Below, in pieces: positions 50,322 through 59,290 of a DNA stretch of 64,000 nucleotides. The notes below the pieces were generated by a model, which saw only the letters and a program-made list of their open reading frames with translations, was not told where the DNA came from and ran no database searches. The translations under genes were made by a program, and so were the position numbers. Source of the DNA: CAUZWH01 sp965224275 (lineage in GTDB: Bacteria; Pseudomonadota; Alphaproteobacteria; SHVV01); NCBI GenBank assembly GCA_965224275.1, contig CBDCYR010000015.1, positions 310,001 through 374,000 on the forward strand. The letters run 5' to 3'. Position 1 is the first letter of the stretch; each line of letters begins with the position of its first letter.

Positions 50322-51220
50322 TGACACAAATCGAAATCGTCGAAGTATCGCCGCGCGACGGCTTGCAAAACGAAGCGGTGCCATTCAGCACCGAACAAAA
50401 AATCGAGTTGATCACCCGGGCGATCGATGCCGGGTTCAAACGCATCGAGGCCGTGAGCTTCGTTAATCCCAAGCGCGTTCCGCAAATGGCCGACGGTGAG
50501 GCGGTGATGGCCGGTGTGCCGCGCGATCGCGGTGTGAAGTATGTCGGCCTCGCGCTCAATCGGCGTGGATTCGACCGTGCCCTCGCGGCCGGATGTGACG
50601 AGATCAATTTCGTCGCGGTAACAACCGAAACGTTCAGCCAACGCAATCAGGGCGCCTCGGTCGAGCAGAACCTCGCGGTCTGGAACGAAATCGCCGATGA
50701 GGCGCGGGCGGCGAGGGTGCCGGCGACGCTGTCGATCTCAGCCGCCTTTGGCTGCCCTTATGAGGGCGAGGTTGCGCGCGAGCGCGTGGTCGATATCGCT
50801 CAACGCGGGGCTGAAGCAGGTCCGGACGAAATTATTATTGCCGATACGATCGGTTGCGCGGTGCCAACTGACGTGACCGCGCTGCTCCAAGCGGTTACCG
50901 CCGCCCTCCCCGACACCGGGTTGCGCTGTCATTTCCACAACACGCGTAACACTGGCCTCGCCAACGCTGCCGCTGCGGTTACCGCTGGCGTCACCGGCCT
51001 CGACGCCAGCATCGGCGGCATCGGCGGTTGCCCGTTTGCACCTGGTGCCACCGGCAACATACCAACTGAGGATTTGGTCTATATGCTGCACCGCATGGGT
51101 TTCGATACCGGGCTTGATCTAAAAGCACTGGTCGACGTCGGGCGCTGGCTGGAAGAGCCGCTCGGCCGTGCGGTGCCGGCGGCGATGGCTCGTGCCGGCG
51201 TGTTCCCCAGAGCAGCGTAG
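50321..51220 (+). CDS. Hydroxymethylglutaryl-CoA-lyase-like enzyme
   Basis: The 299-residue TIM-barrel protein has EVSPRDGLQNE (catalytic Arg/Asp and metal site), RCHFHNTRNTGLANA (metal His pair) and GGIGGCPFAPGATGN, the cysteine loop of HMG-CoA lyases. It should split a 3-hydroxy-3-methylacyl-CoA or a similar acyl-CoA to a ketone or keto acid and acetyl-CoA. The ATG at 50321 shares a base with the upstream stop; a GTG one codon earlier is possible. Its place in the molybdenum hydroxylase operon suggests a downstream step for a branched or hydroxylated acyl chain. Confidence 0.88.
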   Translation: MTQIEIVEVSPRDGLQNEAVPFSTEQKIELITRAIDAGFKRIEAVSFVNPKRVPQMADGEAVMAGVPRDRGVKYVGLALNRRGFDRALAAGCDEINFVAVTTETFSQRNQGASVEQNLAVWNEIADEARAARVPATLSISAAFGCPYEGEVARERVVDIAQRGAEAGPDEIIIADTIGCAVPTDVTALLQAVTAALPDTGLRCHFHNTRNTGLANAAAAVTAGVTGLDASIGGIGGCPFAPGATGNIPTEDLVYMLHRMGFDTGLDLKALVDVGRWLEEPLGRAVPAAMARAGVFPRAA

Positions 51221-51238
51221 TTAAGGGCCGCCTGACCA

Positions 51239-51706
51239 ATGAGAGTTCCGCTTGAGCCCATGGACAACGACGTTTCCCCCGACGACGATCCCCTCAAGCA
51301 GGCGTTGAACGAGCCCCGTGATCTCAGCCAGCCGATGGTAGCGCGGGTCAAACCATGGCCGGCTCGGGGCAAGAAGGCAGCGATCTATGTCTGCGTCAAT
51401 CGCCGCGATCCCAACATGGCGGTGTCGTGCCAGCCACGGGGCGGCGCTGACGTCGCCGAAGCGATCAAGGCCGGCGTCGCCGAACGCGAACTCGACGTCA
51501 ATATTCGCGACGCCTATTGCCTGAACGCCTGCATGCACGGGCCGAATATTCGCATTATCCCGTCGAATACCCGGTTCTACGGCGTACGGGTTGCCGACGT
51601 GCCGGAGGTGCTGGACATCGTCGAAAAGCATCTGGCGGAGCGGCCGCAGAAGAGGCGCCCGGGCGTGCCCCCGGTCGTGGAGGGCGGTGGCGCCAACGAT
51701 GGCTGA
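51239..51706 (+). CDS. Thioredoxin-like [2Fe-2S] ferredoxin
   Basis: The 155-residue protein has four cysteines, C52, C64, C94 and C98 (C-x11-C-x29-C-x3-C), in IYVCVNRR...SCQPRGG and DAYCLNACMHGPNIRI. This is the pattern of thioredoxin-like [2Fe-2S] ferredoxins. It is an electron carrier and could serve the oxygenases or the hydroxylase. ATG at 51239 begins 18 bases after the lyase gene; an in-frame ATG at 51260 is an alternative. C-terminal 20 residues are Pro/Arg-rich and probably unstructured. Confidence 0.8.
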   Translation: MRVPLEPMDNDVSPDDDPLKQALNEPRDLSQPMVARVKPWPARGKKAAIYVCVNRRDPNMAVSCQPRGGADVAEAIKAGVAERELDVNIRDAYCLNACMHGPNIRIIPSNTRFYGVRVADVPEVLDIVEKHLAERPQKRRPGVPPVVEGGGANDG

Positions 51707-51826
51707 CTTTAAGTTCGAGACGCATCTTGCTCAAGAATCTCAACGGCAAGAACCGCCTCGGGTTCAGCAGCAAGAGCAAAAACCCAAAAGCCTAAACGCA
51801 CCCGGGCACAACACGATGGAGCCGAC

Positions 51827-52606
51827 GTGGTCGAGGAAAGCGCTACCCGGAAACTCGTCGCGATCCTCGCCGCTGACCTGGTGGGCTATAGCCGACTCGT
51901 CGGTGAGGACGAGGAAGGCACACTCGCGCGCCTCAGAGCGCTGCGTACGTCGCTTGTCGATCCTAAAATCGGCGAACACCGTGGTCGAATTGTCAAAACG
52001 ACGGGAGACGGACTCCTGGTTGAATTCAGTAGCGTCGTTGACGCCGTTCGTGCCGCCGTGGAGATTCAGGCCGGCGCGCGAGAAAGCGAGCGGGATACAG
52101 CGGAAGATCAACGGCTCCAGTTTCGAATCGGTATCAACCTCGGCGACGTCGTCGAGCAGGACGGCGACCTCTTGGGAGACGGTGTCAACGTCGCGGCGCG
52201 TCTTGAGGGACTTGCCGACCCAGGTGGTATCTGTCTTTCCCGTGCGGCACGAGATCAAGTCCGCGACCGGATGGAAATCGCCCTTGAGGATATGGGCGAG
52301 GTCGAGGTCAAGAACATCGCTCGACCGTTGCGGGCGTTTCGGGTGCTGGTGGATGGGGCGCCAGCTCGGAATCCACACAGGCAAGTTTCGACGCAAACAG
52401 TCGGTAGTAAACGCCTCGACTATGATCTGAAAGTATCTGGGCTGTGGATGCTCCCCGTCGTGCCTGGTATGGCGGTGCTGGGATGGTTTATCGGTCTTGA
52501 ATCTCCGGGAGCGTTATTTCCCTTACTTGGTGTTGCGGCGTTATTAGCGTGTATCAGTATCGGTCTCCTGGCGGCATCGAAGATCATCGAACGCAGGAAC
52601 CGATAG
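51827..52606 (+). CDS. Class III nucleotidyl cyclase with C-terminal membrane segments
   Basis: The 259-residue protein has a catalytic domain at its N-terminus: VAILAADLVGYSRL (first metal Asp), VKTTGDGLLVEF (second metal Asp), GINLGDVVEQDGDLLGDGVNVAARLEGLA (including the N-x3-R pair) and GGICLSRAARDQV. Two hydrophobic segments (about 203-221 and 229-250) then anchor it. Most relatives have longer sensor or TPR domains after the cyclase; here only a membrane anchor follows. GTG 51827 is the start. It should make cAMP (or cGMP). The stimulus is unknown. Confidence 0.88.
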   Translation: MVEESATRKLVAILAADLVGYSRLVGEDEEGTLARLRALRTSLVDPKIGEHRGRIVKTTGDGLLVEFSSVVDAVRAAVEIQAGARESERDTAEDQRLQFRIGINLGDVVEQDGDLLGDGVNVAARLEGLADPGGICLSRAARDQVRDRMEIALEDMGEVEVKNIARPLRAFRVLVDGAPARNPHRQVSTQTVGSKRLDYDLKVSGLWMLPVVPGMAVLGWFIGLESPGALFPLLGVAALLACISIGLLAASKIIERRNR

Positions 52607-52633
52607 ACGGACGCCTCGAGGCATTGCGCCGGC

Positions 52634-53215
52634 TCACGGACACGGCTTATCGGCCGTCCACTCACTGGCGAGGCGTTGGGCTTCGGCGATCTGGTCGGGG
52701 GTCATTTCCTTGGCCAGGAGGTCCCTTGACCACGTCCCGAAACGGGGGTCCCTTGCTGCCGCGAGGTTGAAGTACATGTGCGCACGAACATAATCACGTG
52801 ACGCACCGCTGCCTTGCGCGCGGATACGGCCAAGAGCAGACAAGACGAAAGGCTCCTCTCGTCCTACCAGCTCGGCCCTATTACTGATTGCCTTGCAGTA
52901 CCAAAAGACCGGCGGTTTGGAGGCTCGGACACTGGCGTCACTGGGCATGTATCGACCCAGGCTAAACTGGGCCCGAGCATGTCCCCGCTCGGCAGCATCA
53001 CGCCACCACCTTATCGCTTCGGTAACATCACGCGTAACACCCCTGCCTGTTAGGTAGATGGTCCCCATGCGATATTGGGCTTCGGCGTCTCCCCGCTCAG
53101 CGGCCTTGCGGGTGTATTCGGCCACAAACTCGTTGTGTCGAGACGTCGCGGTGCCCGCCCACACCGGCGACAGTGACGTCAGTAGCAGGACCAGGACTAC
53201 GAGGGCGCCCTTCAT
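52634..53215 (-). CDS. Secreted Sel1-repeat protein
   Basis: The 193-residue protein has a signal peptide (MKGALVVLVLLLTSLSPVWAG) and Sel1-like repeats: YTRKAAERGDAEAQYRMGTIYLTGRGVTRDVTEAIRWWRDAAERGHARAQFSLGRY, then a degenerate third region. Sel1 repeats form helical solenoids for protein contacts. It is convergent with the cyclase gene, with 27 bases between the stops. Function unknown. Confidence 0.85.
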   Translation of the reverse strand: MKGALVVLVLLLTSLSPVWAGTATSRHNEFVAEYTRKAAERGDAEAQYRMGTIYLTGRGVTRDVTEAIRWWRDAAERGHARAQFSLGRYMPSDASVRASKPPVFWYCKAISNRAELVGREEPFVLSALGRIRAQGSGASRDYVRAHMYFNLAAARDPRFGTWSRDLLAKEMTPDQIAEAQRLASEWTADKPCP

Positions 53216-53475
53216 AGTCAGGATCGTAGCACCGGGTCCTGGGTGGCTCTAGGGGCGTGGCGCCTAAGTCGCATTTACCTCCAGATCGGGAAGCGAACTA
53301 TGATGGTCGCGATCTTGCCCAATAGCAGACGTTTGGCGTTTGGAACATGTGTCGAAACGGTCGCTGACTAAACGTCGCAAATTCATTGATATCACGGTGC
53401 TCGATGAGACGATCGGCTGGGGTGGAACAGAACGCCGTAGCAATGCCGCTGGTGACGCGCCAGGCGCAAAGTCGC
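53216..53475. other. Intergenic region without a supported gene
   Basis: The 260-bp stretch separates the Sel1 gene start from the end of the permease gene. Short open frames exist but none has family resemblance or a ribosome site. It should hold the Sel1 promoter; no clear hexamers were found. Confidence 0.5.
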
Positions 53476-54336
53476 TTAGTGGACCGCTGCGCCGGTTCCG
53501 GTCTCCAGGCTCGCGGTTTCATCTAATCGGCCGTCGGCTTGGCTCGGAGCCGGACGCCACGTCAAGCGAAACGCCACCAGTAGGAATATCGTGGTCACGG
53601 CGATCAGCAGCGTGGCAATTGCCGCCAACACCGGGTTGAGCTCGAAGCGAATGTGATCGAACATTTTCTTTGGCAGCGTCGATTCCAAACCGCTCACGAA
53701 GTTCGCAACAACAATTTCATCGAACGAGACAAGGAACGCGAACAGGGCGCCCGCGATAATCCCCGGCTTTATGATCGGCAGCATGACGAACCAAAAAATT
53801 TCCAGCCTGTTGGCGCCGCTGCTCGCGGCCGCATGGCTGAGCGAGGCATCATAGCGGGAGAGCGCCGCCATCACCGTCAGATAAACGAAGGGGACTGCCA
53901 AAACCGTCTGGGCGATGATCAATCCGGCGTCGGTGCCGACCATGCGCAGTCTTGAATAGAGCGCATAGACAGCCAACGCGTAGACGATCACCGGCAGTAT
54001 CAAGGGCAAGATGAGGAAAACATTCAGCGCTTTACGCAGCCAGCCACGTAGACCCGCTGATGCCAACGCCGCCATCGTGCCGATGACCGTCGCAACCACT
54101 GTAACAACAACAGCAATGCGCAGACTGCGCCACGCAGCAGCCAACCATCGCTCGTCGGCAAGAAACCGCTCGAACCACTGGAGTGAGAAACCCTCCGGCG
54201 GAAACTTGAGGAACGGGGATGAGCCGAATGACATCGCGATAACCACGAGACTTGGTGCAATCAGCACGAGGAATACGAAGCCGCATACCAGGCAGAGGAT
54301 CAGCCATGCGATTCGCAGCTCGCGGATCTGGGTCAC
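53476..54336 (-). CDS. Pot-type ABC transporter permease (PotC-like)
   Basis: The 286-residue inner-membrane protein has six helices and the permease coupling motif HAAASSGANRLEIFWFVMLPIIKPGIIAG. It also has LLIAPSLVVIAMSF-type and SFDEIVVANF segments seen in PotC of polyamine/opine-type importers. Start is GTG 54336, overlapping the stop of the other permease (GTGA). The longer frame upstream is a shadow. Last gene of the importer operon. Confidence 0.88.
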   Translation of the reverse strand: MTQIRELRIAWLILCLVCGFVFLVLIAPSLVVIAMSFGSSPFLKFPPEGFSLQWFERFLADERWLAAAWRSLRIAVVVTVVATVIGTMAALASAGLRGWLRKALNVFLILPLILPVIVYALAVYALYSRLRMVGTDAGLIIAQTVLAVPFVYLTVMAALSRYDASLSHAAASSGANRLEIFWFVMLPIIKPGIIAGALFAFLVSFDEIVVANFVSGLESTLPKKMFDHIRFELNPVLAAIATLLIAVTTIFLLVAFRLTWRPAPSQADGRLDETASLETGTGAAVH

Positions 54337-55196
54337 GTCGATTCGCCCCACATCCGTTCGAGGCCGAGCATTCGTTGAAAAGCGACCACGACGGCGACCG
54401 TGACGGCGAGCAGAACCACGGCGGCCGCCGCTGCGAACTCCCAATTCAGGAGGTTGTTGACTTCTATTTCTATGGTGGCCGCCAACATCGGGACCTTGCC
54501 GCCACCGAGAAGGGCTGGCGTCACAAAAAAGCCGAGTGACACGATAAAGACGATGAGGACGCCGACGCCCACACCCGGCACGCTGAGTGGGAACGTAATC
54601 TTCCAAAAGGCCTGCAACGAACTTGCGCCAAGGCCGGAAGCCGCGCGCACGAGATCTACGTCCAATCCCCTCAGCACGCTGTAGATCGGCAAGATCATGA
54701 ACGGCAACATGATTTGGGTCATGCCGATGATGACGCCGGCCTCGTTGAACATGAGCGGCAGAGGCTGGTCGATAATTCCGCTTTCCATGAGGAAAGAATT
54801 CACGATACCCCGCCGCTGCAACAAAACCATCCATGCGTAAGTTCTAACGAGGATGCTGGTCCAAAACGGAAGCAGAATGAGAATCATCAGCCATTTGACA
54901 GCCGACAGCTTCAACTGCGCCATGAGATAGGCAACGGGATACCCCAATAGCAGCGCTGCTAGCGTGACGACCAGGCTGATCCTCAGCGTATCGGCCAACA
55001 CAACAACGTAAAAGTCCGAGCCAACAAAACGAAGGTACTGGTCGAGGGTTGGCCCGATCCGCTGGCCGTCCTCGAGGCGGGTCGTGAAGCTGATGGGGAG
55101 AAGCTCGATGAGCGGGTATATGTAAAAAACCCCGAAGAGGATCACCACCGGGGTGAGAAGAAATGTTGTCCTGATGGCAGGGCCGTGCCGAGCCAA
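54333..55196 (-). CDS. Pot-type ABC transporter permease (PotB-like)
   Basis: The 287-residue, six-helix permease has YPVAYLMAQL, LLPFWTSILVRTYAWMVLL and the coupling motif RAASGLGASSLQAFWKITFPLSVPGV. A TTG at 55196 preceded by GGAAGGTGG is the best start. The frame continues upstream only because it runs into the repeat element whose end lies at 55213. The insertion therefore sits about 20 bases upstream of the start and separates this gene from the binding-protein gene, so native leader sequence may have been displaced. Confidence 0.85.
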   Translation of the reverse strand: MARHGPAIRTTFLLTPVVILFGVFYIYPLIELLPISFTTRLEDGQRIGPTLDQYLRFVGSDFYVVVLADTLRISLVVTLAALLLGYPVAYLMAQLKLSAVKWLMILILLPFWTSILVRTYAWMVLLQRRGIVNSFLMESGIIDQPLPLMFNEAGVIIGMTQIMLPFMILPIYSVLRGLDVDLVRAASGLGASSLQAFWKITFPLSVPGVGVGVLIVFIVSLGFFVTPALLGGGKVPMLAATIEIEVNNLLNWEFAAAAAVVLLAVTVAVVVAFQRMLGLERMWGEST

Positions 55197-55212
55197 ATTC
55201 GACCACCTTCCG

Positions 55213-55481
55213 TTAGTGGATGAAATCCAACATATGGTACCCATACGACGGTTTGCCGAGTTCGCCGGTTAGGCGCGCGAGGCGTGGCGATGCTGGCGCA
55301 TCGGAAGCTTCGCGTAACGCGGCCGGCGAGCTCGGCAAACCGCCCTGTGGGTCGCGTATCCCGGCCCCTCGGTGCGTCGAAACCCCTCGACGATGCAAAA
55401 GCATCGCCTGCGGACTTCCTCCTGCCGAGCTACCGGGATACGCGATCGTATGGGTACCATATGTTGGATTCCATCCACTAG
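55213..55481. mobile_element. About 269-bp element with 36-bp inverted ends, no gene (copy B)
   Basis: It is the reverse-oriented relative of the element at 32830-33112. Both ends read TAGTGGATG(A/G)AATCCAACA... inward. The interior matches copy A with substitutions and small indels, while stem-loops are kept (GATGC-AAAA-GCATC in place of a longer GATGCCC...GGGCATC; GATGC...GCATC near the other end). It lies inside the Pot-type importer operon, between the binding-protein and PotB-like genes. Confidence 0.85.
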
Positions 55482-55581
55482 GAGATCTCTGCGAAAGGGC
55501 TATCAAGGATGCTCTGTCATTCGTTGGAGCCGCGGGGAGCGGACTTCGGCAGCGGCATCGGCAGAGCCCCCTCGCCCGCTT

Positions 55582-55625
55582 GCCTGCCTGCGCGAAGCCG
55601 GGGCTTCGCTTCGGCGAAGGCAGGC
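55582..55625. repeat. REP-like palindrome GCCTGCC...GGCAGGC (copy 2)
   Basis: GCCTGCCTGCGCGAAGCCG and CGGCGAAGGCAGGC pair around GGGCTTCGCTT. It is the same family as 47861-47898. It lies in the 400-bp gap that also holds the repeat at 55761; no gene is supported in that gap. Confidence 0.8.
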
Positions 55626-55760
55626 GGGTTCGAAGGCGTGACCGTCGTGCCAATGACGCGGCGTAAGCGCGCCTTCGTGGGGCGGGGAGTGAGGGTCAAG
55701 GCCATCCTAACGCCGATCCAACCCACCCCGGCCATAGAGCTCGCGACACGCGGGGTCGAA

Positions 55761-55799
55761 CCCTCACCCCACCCTCTCCCAAATCCTTGGGAGAGGGGA
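55761..55799. repeat. CCCTCTCCC-type inverted repeat (third copy)
   Basis: CCCTCACCCCACCCTCTCCC followed by AAATCCTTGGGAGAGGGGA forms a hairpin of the same family as those at 19239 and 41005, but single. Confidence 0.7.
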
Positions 55800-55883
55800 C
55801 CCCACCGAATTATGATAGGGGGCACTAGCTTTACTCGGCGAAACCCTACCTGACGGAAATCCATTCGGCGATTGCGCGAACGT

Positions 55884-56960
55884 TTACTTCCCGGAGATGA
55901 GCTTGTCCCAGCGCTCGCGATGACTGGACATGTTGTCGACCCAGTACGTTACATCCTGATGAAGCTGCACCGCCACATTTGGGCCGTACCCGCCGATGCG
56001 ATCACGTTCGCTCGGCTTCAACAGATCGTACGCCTTGGGGTTCGTCGCACCATACTTGCTAAGACGGACGTATTCGGCTTGGGTTTCGGGCCGCAGTGCA
56101 ACGTTGATGAGTTTGCTGGCGGCTTCGACGTTCTTCGAGCTTTTGGGGATTACCCACCCACCCGGCGCAAGAACCCCTTCGTTAAAGGTCCACTCGACGG
56201 GCGCGCCACTGTTCTTGACGCCTCGAACGCGGCCATCGAAGACCATACCCAGCACGACCTCGCCGTCCGAAAACAGCTGCTGAGACTGTCCGCCCGCGTT
56301 CCACCACACGTGGATGTGCGGCCGTAGCTCTTCGAGCTTCTTAAAAGCGCGGTCGACCTTCGCGTCCGTCAAGGGGTAGATGTCCTTTTTGGCAACCCCG
56401 TCCGCCAGCAGCGCGATCTCGATGTTGGGTTCCGGATTCCACGCGCACATCGTGCGTGGTCCAGGGAACCGCTTTACATCCCAGAAATCGGCCCATGTCT
56501 TGGGATGGTTGTCGCCCGGAAAACTCTCCGTGTTCCACCCAAGCACCCAGGAGTTGTAGGCGAGCGATGCGATGTGCGGGTCAAGGTTGGGATAATCTCT
56601 CCTGGTTGCCTCGTCGTAGGCAATCTCTGCCAGGAACCCCTGCTTCTTGAGCCGGACCGAGTCGACCATGCCCGGCTCTGCGAGATCCCACTCAGGATTG
56701 TTGTTTTCCACTTGGGCTTTGATGCCTGCCACCTGGCTATAATTGGAAACTTCAACGACCTTGATGCCAGTTTCCTTCGTGAGTACCGAACCAAACGCCT
56801 TACTTTGCTGCTCCTGATAATCGCCGCCCCAACCAGCCCAGACCAGCTGCGAGGCTGCCGCGTTCACTCGGCTGCCAATATATGGACTGGCCAAAACGGT
56901 ACCCGCGGCAATAGCGGTATTTTGAAGAAACCGTCGCCGTCGCATTGTCAGTGAAGTCAT
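55884..56960 (-). CDS. Pot-type ABC transporter substrate-binding protein, Tat-exported
   Basis: The 358-residue protein has a twin-arginine-like signal (MRRRRFLQNTAIAAGTVLAS) and a PotD/PotF-type type-2 binding fold: LVWAGWGGDYQEQQSKAFGSVLTKETGIKVVEV, then WNTESFPGDNHPKTWADFWDVKRFPGPR. It binds a small, possibly cationic, solute in the periplasm. AGGAGG before the ATG overlaps the stop of the ATPase gene three bases upstream, so they are coupled. The permeases follow after an insertion-bearing gap of nearly 700 bp. Confidence 0.88.
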   Translation of the reverse strand: MTSLTMRRRRFLQNTAIAAGTVLASPYIGSRVNAAASQLVWAGWGGDYQEQQSKAFGSVLTKETGIKVVEVSNYSQVAGIKAQVENNNPEWDLAEPGMVDSVRLKKQGFLAEIAYDEATRRDYPNLDPHIASLAYNSWVLGWNTESFPGDNHPKTWADFWDVKRFPGPRTMCAWNPEPNIEIALLADGVAKKDIYPLTDAKVDRAFKKLEELRPHIHVWWNAGGQSQQLFSDGEVVLGMVFDGRVRGVKNSGAPVEWTFNEGVLAPGGWVIPKSSKNVEAASKLINVALRPETQAEYVRLSKYGATNPKAYDLLKPSERDRIGGYGPNVAVQLHQDVTYWVDNMSSHRERWDKLISGK

Positions 56961-56963
56961 CTC

Positions 56964-58043
56964 TCAGTCCTCCTTGTTGACGATCATCGTCGTTTTTGAT
57001 TGCTTCCAGCGCATACAGATCTTCTCACCAATGACAAGCGAGTCCTGCAATCCGGTATTCGCTTGTTTCACTACAAGGGACTCTCTGTCGTTAACGCGGA
57101 TACTGAGGCGAGTCGCCTCGCCATAATAGATCACCTCCTCCAGTTTCCCCTCCAGCTGGTTGACATCGTTGCCCAGAGGGGTACTGCCGATCAGGATTGA
57201 TTCGGGACGAACGGCCACGGTGATCTCTTGACCCAACGCCACCTTTTCCTGTGCCGGGCACTGCAGTGCCAACCCCATGGTTGTGACGACCCGACAACTG
57301 CCATTGGCAATCTCGGCAACGCGACCGGTGAGGAAATTCGACTCACCGATGAAGTCGGCAACAAACTTGTTACTAGGCCGGTCGTAAAGGTCATCCGGGG
57401 TTCCCAATTGTTCCACGATTCCCCGGTTGAGCACAGCAACACGGTCGGAGATCGTCAGTGCCTCCTTCTGATCGTGGGTGACGTAGATCGTGGTAATCTT
57501 CAGTTCTCTCTGCAGCCGCTTGATCTCAAGCTGCATCTCCTCTCGGAGCTGTTTGTCCAGCGAGCTCAGCGGTTCGTCCATCAATAGGATCCGGGGCCCA
57601 AACACCAACGCACGGGCAAGCGCCACTCGTTGTTGCTGGCCACCGCTCAACTGACGCGGGTAGCGAGCGCCGAGTCCCTGCAGACGGACAAGATTCAGAA
57701 CCGCCTCGACTTTTTCGCTCGCGTCGTGGCGCATCTGCCGCCGCACCCGAAGAGGAAACCCAACGTTCTGCTCAACCGTCATATGCGGAAACAAGGCATA
57801 GTTCTGAAAGACCATGCCAATATCGCGCTGGCGGGGTGGGAGATATGTGACGTCCACGCCATCGATTCGGATCGTGCCGCTGTCGGGCGTTTGGTGCCCC
57901 GCAACCATCATCAGGGTCGTACTCTTTCCCGAGCCACTGGGGCCAAGGAGCGTAACAAGCTCTCCTTCGCCAACGTTGAGGCATACCTCGCGAACCGCCT
58001 GGACGGTTTGAAAGTGCTTGGTGACGTTGGCAAGTTCAATCAC
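56964..58043 (-). CDS. Pot-type ABC transporter ATP-binding protein (PotA-like)
   Basis: The 359-residue ATPase has Walker A GPSGSGKSTT, Q-loop FQNYALFPHMTVEQN, signature LSGGQQQRVALARAL, Walker B ILLMDEPLSSLD, H-loop VTHDQKEAL, and a C-terminal TOBE-type regulatory region. It energises uptake by the two permeases. Start is GTG 58043. A short copy of this start region (about 59636-59665) reappears upstream of the second Rieske copy, marking the edge of a duplication. Confidence 0.88.
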   Translation of the reverse strand: MIELANVTKHFQTVQAVREVCLNVGEGELVTLLGPSGSGKSTTLMMVAGHQTPDSGTIRIDGVDVTYLPPRQRDIGMVFQNYALFPHMTVEQNVGFPLRVRRQMRHDASEKVEAVLNLVRLQGLGARYPRQLSGGQQQRVALARALVFGPRILLMDEPLSSLDKQLREEMQLEIKRLQRELKITTIYVTHDQKEALTISDRVAVLNRGIVEQLGTPDDLYDRPSNKFVADFIGESNFLTGRVAEIANGSCRVVTTMGLALQCPAQEKVALGQEITVAVRPESILIGSTPLGNDVNQLEGKLEEVIYYGEATRLSIRVNDRESLVVKQANTGLQDSLVIGEKICMRWKQSKTTMIVNKED

Positions 58044-58067
58044 GGCTAGCCGCCTGGTTGCCGCGCA

Positions 58068-58088
58068 CTAGTGGATTCCACCCACTAG
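58068..58088. repeat. Short dispersed palindrome (copy 9), supplies a Rieske stop codon
   Basis: CTAGTGGATTCC then ACCCACTAG; arms CTAGTGG and CCACTAG are perfect. The minus-strand TAG at 58087-58085 ends the Rieske gene. The paralogous site after the second copy (about 59665) lacks the palindrome. Confidence 0.85.
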
Positions 58089-59290
58089 ACAGGGTCCAGG
58101 ACGCGATCGAGGACCCAGTTGTCGATGGCGTGGAGGCACTCCTCAGAACCGTCCGATCCGCCCGTCTCGACATAGTGGCCCTGGACGGCGAGCGGCGAAC
58201 TGAGGCCAGCGAATTGGCGCTCCGTCGCTTCGATGTCTTCGTAGAAGAAGGCGTCGTAGTCGCGTTGGTAGCCGGCTTCGAGTTCGCTGAAATCCGGCCG
58301 GCGCAGAGTGCTTTTTGGATAGCAGGTATCGATGACCAGGAGTGTCCGGTCGACAGCGAGTGGGTAATACTGCGTCATCGACATCGAATCGACGCCGAAA
58401 ATCATCAGGCTAGCCGGAAAGATGTGAAAGAACCACGTCCCCGGATCGACACCTTCGATCTCAGGAAAGGCCTCGCCCGATCTGACACCGCGGGTGGCAC
58501 CATGCTCCACGTAGATCGAGGTGTACTCGCCGCCCACATCGCCGCCCACATCGTCTCGACCGAACGCGTCTCGGTGGGACACTTTGTGCTTGGCGAGGGT
58601 GTCCTTATGGAGGCAGAACACATGGTAGCCCTCCATGTTGCCCTCCGCGAACAGCTTCCAATTGGCCTTGAGCTCATACTCAGTGCGCCGCCCGAAAACC
58701 ATTTCGTCCGGTTCGTACACCGCAGATTTGGCGGGAAGATCGCCTAGCCACTCCAACAAACCGGCGGCCTCCGAGTCGAAGTTGACGAACATCATCCCCG
58801 CCCAGGTCTCCAGCCTGACCGGGATGAGGTCGTTGTCACTCATCTTGCAGTTGGTATCGTCGCGGACGTGCGGCATGCCGATGAGCGCGCCGTCCAAAGC
58901 ATACGTCCAGTTGTGATAGGGGCACTGCAAGGTACTGACGTTGCCCTCTCCTTCGGCGATGACGGAACCGCGGTGGCGACAGCTGTTTGAGAAGGCCCGA
59001 ACGGCGCCTGTTTCATCGCGCACCACGACGATCGGGACGCGCGCGAACTCGATCGCGAAGTAATCACCGGGGTTAGGTATGCGGTCGACGTGGCCGATGC
59101 AGTTCCACGTGCACATGAACATTCGCTGGAGTTCTCGCTCGTAAAACGCTTCGGAGGTAAAGCACCAAGCGGGCAGTGCTCGGGCGACGTCAAAGGGCTC
59201 GCGCACGTTCTCGTAATGTCGTGGATCAAAAATATCAGCGGGCTCACCACCAAAAGTTCCGCCATAACGCTTTGGCTGAGAGATGTTCAT
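58085..59290 (-). CDS. Rieske oxygenase alpha-type, tandem copy 1
   Basis: The 401-residue protein has Rieske ligands C104, H106, C123 and H126. The iron site GNMEGYHVFCLH has E220 in the place of the bridging Asp, with normal H223-x4-H228 spacing. A Glu bridge is known from carnitine and quaternary-amine Rieske monooxygenases. Start ATG 59290 follows a GGAGG-rich site. The C-terminus ends DRVLDPV with the stop inside a palindrome, shorter than copy 2 (DRVLDPTESRDAR). It lies directly upstream of a Pot-type importer on the same strand, suggesting that the imported solute is the substrate. Confidence 0.9.
   Translation of the reverse strand: MNISQPKRYGGTFGGEPADIFDPRHYENVREPFDVARALPAWCFTSEAFYERELQRMFMCTWNCIGHVDRIPNPGDYFAIEFARVPIVVVRDETGAVRAFSNSCRHRGSVIAEGEGNVSTLQCPYHNWTYALDGALIGMPHVRDDTNCKMSDNDLIPVRLETWAGMMFVNFDSEAAGLLEWLGDLPAKSAVYEPDEMVFGRRTEYELKANWKLFAEGNMEGYHVFCLHKDTLAKHKVSHRDAFGRDDVGGDVGGEYTSIYVEHGATRGVRSGEAFPEIEGVDPGTWFFHIFPASLMIFGVDSMSMTQYYPLAVDRTLLVIDTCYPKSTLRRPDFSELEAGYQRDYDAFFYEDIEATERQFAGLSSPLAVQGHYVETGGSDGSEECLHAIDNWVLDRVLDPV

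Noticed and set aside
55213..55244. PotB-like permease beginning at an ATG inside the repeat element
   Set aside because: The upstream codons are element sequence; a TTG at 55196 with a GGAAGGTGG site gives a normal N-terminus.
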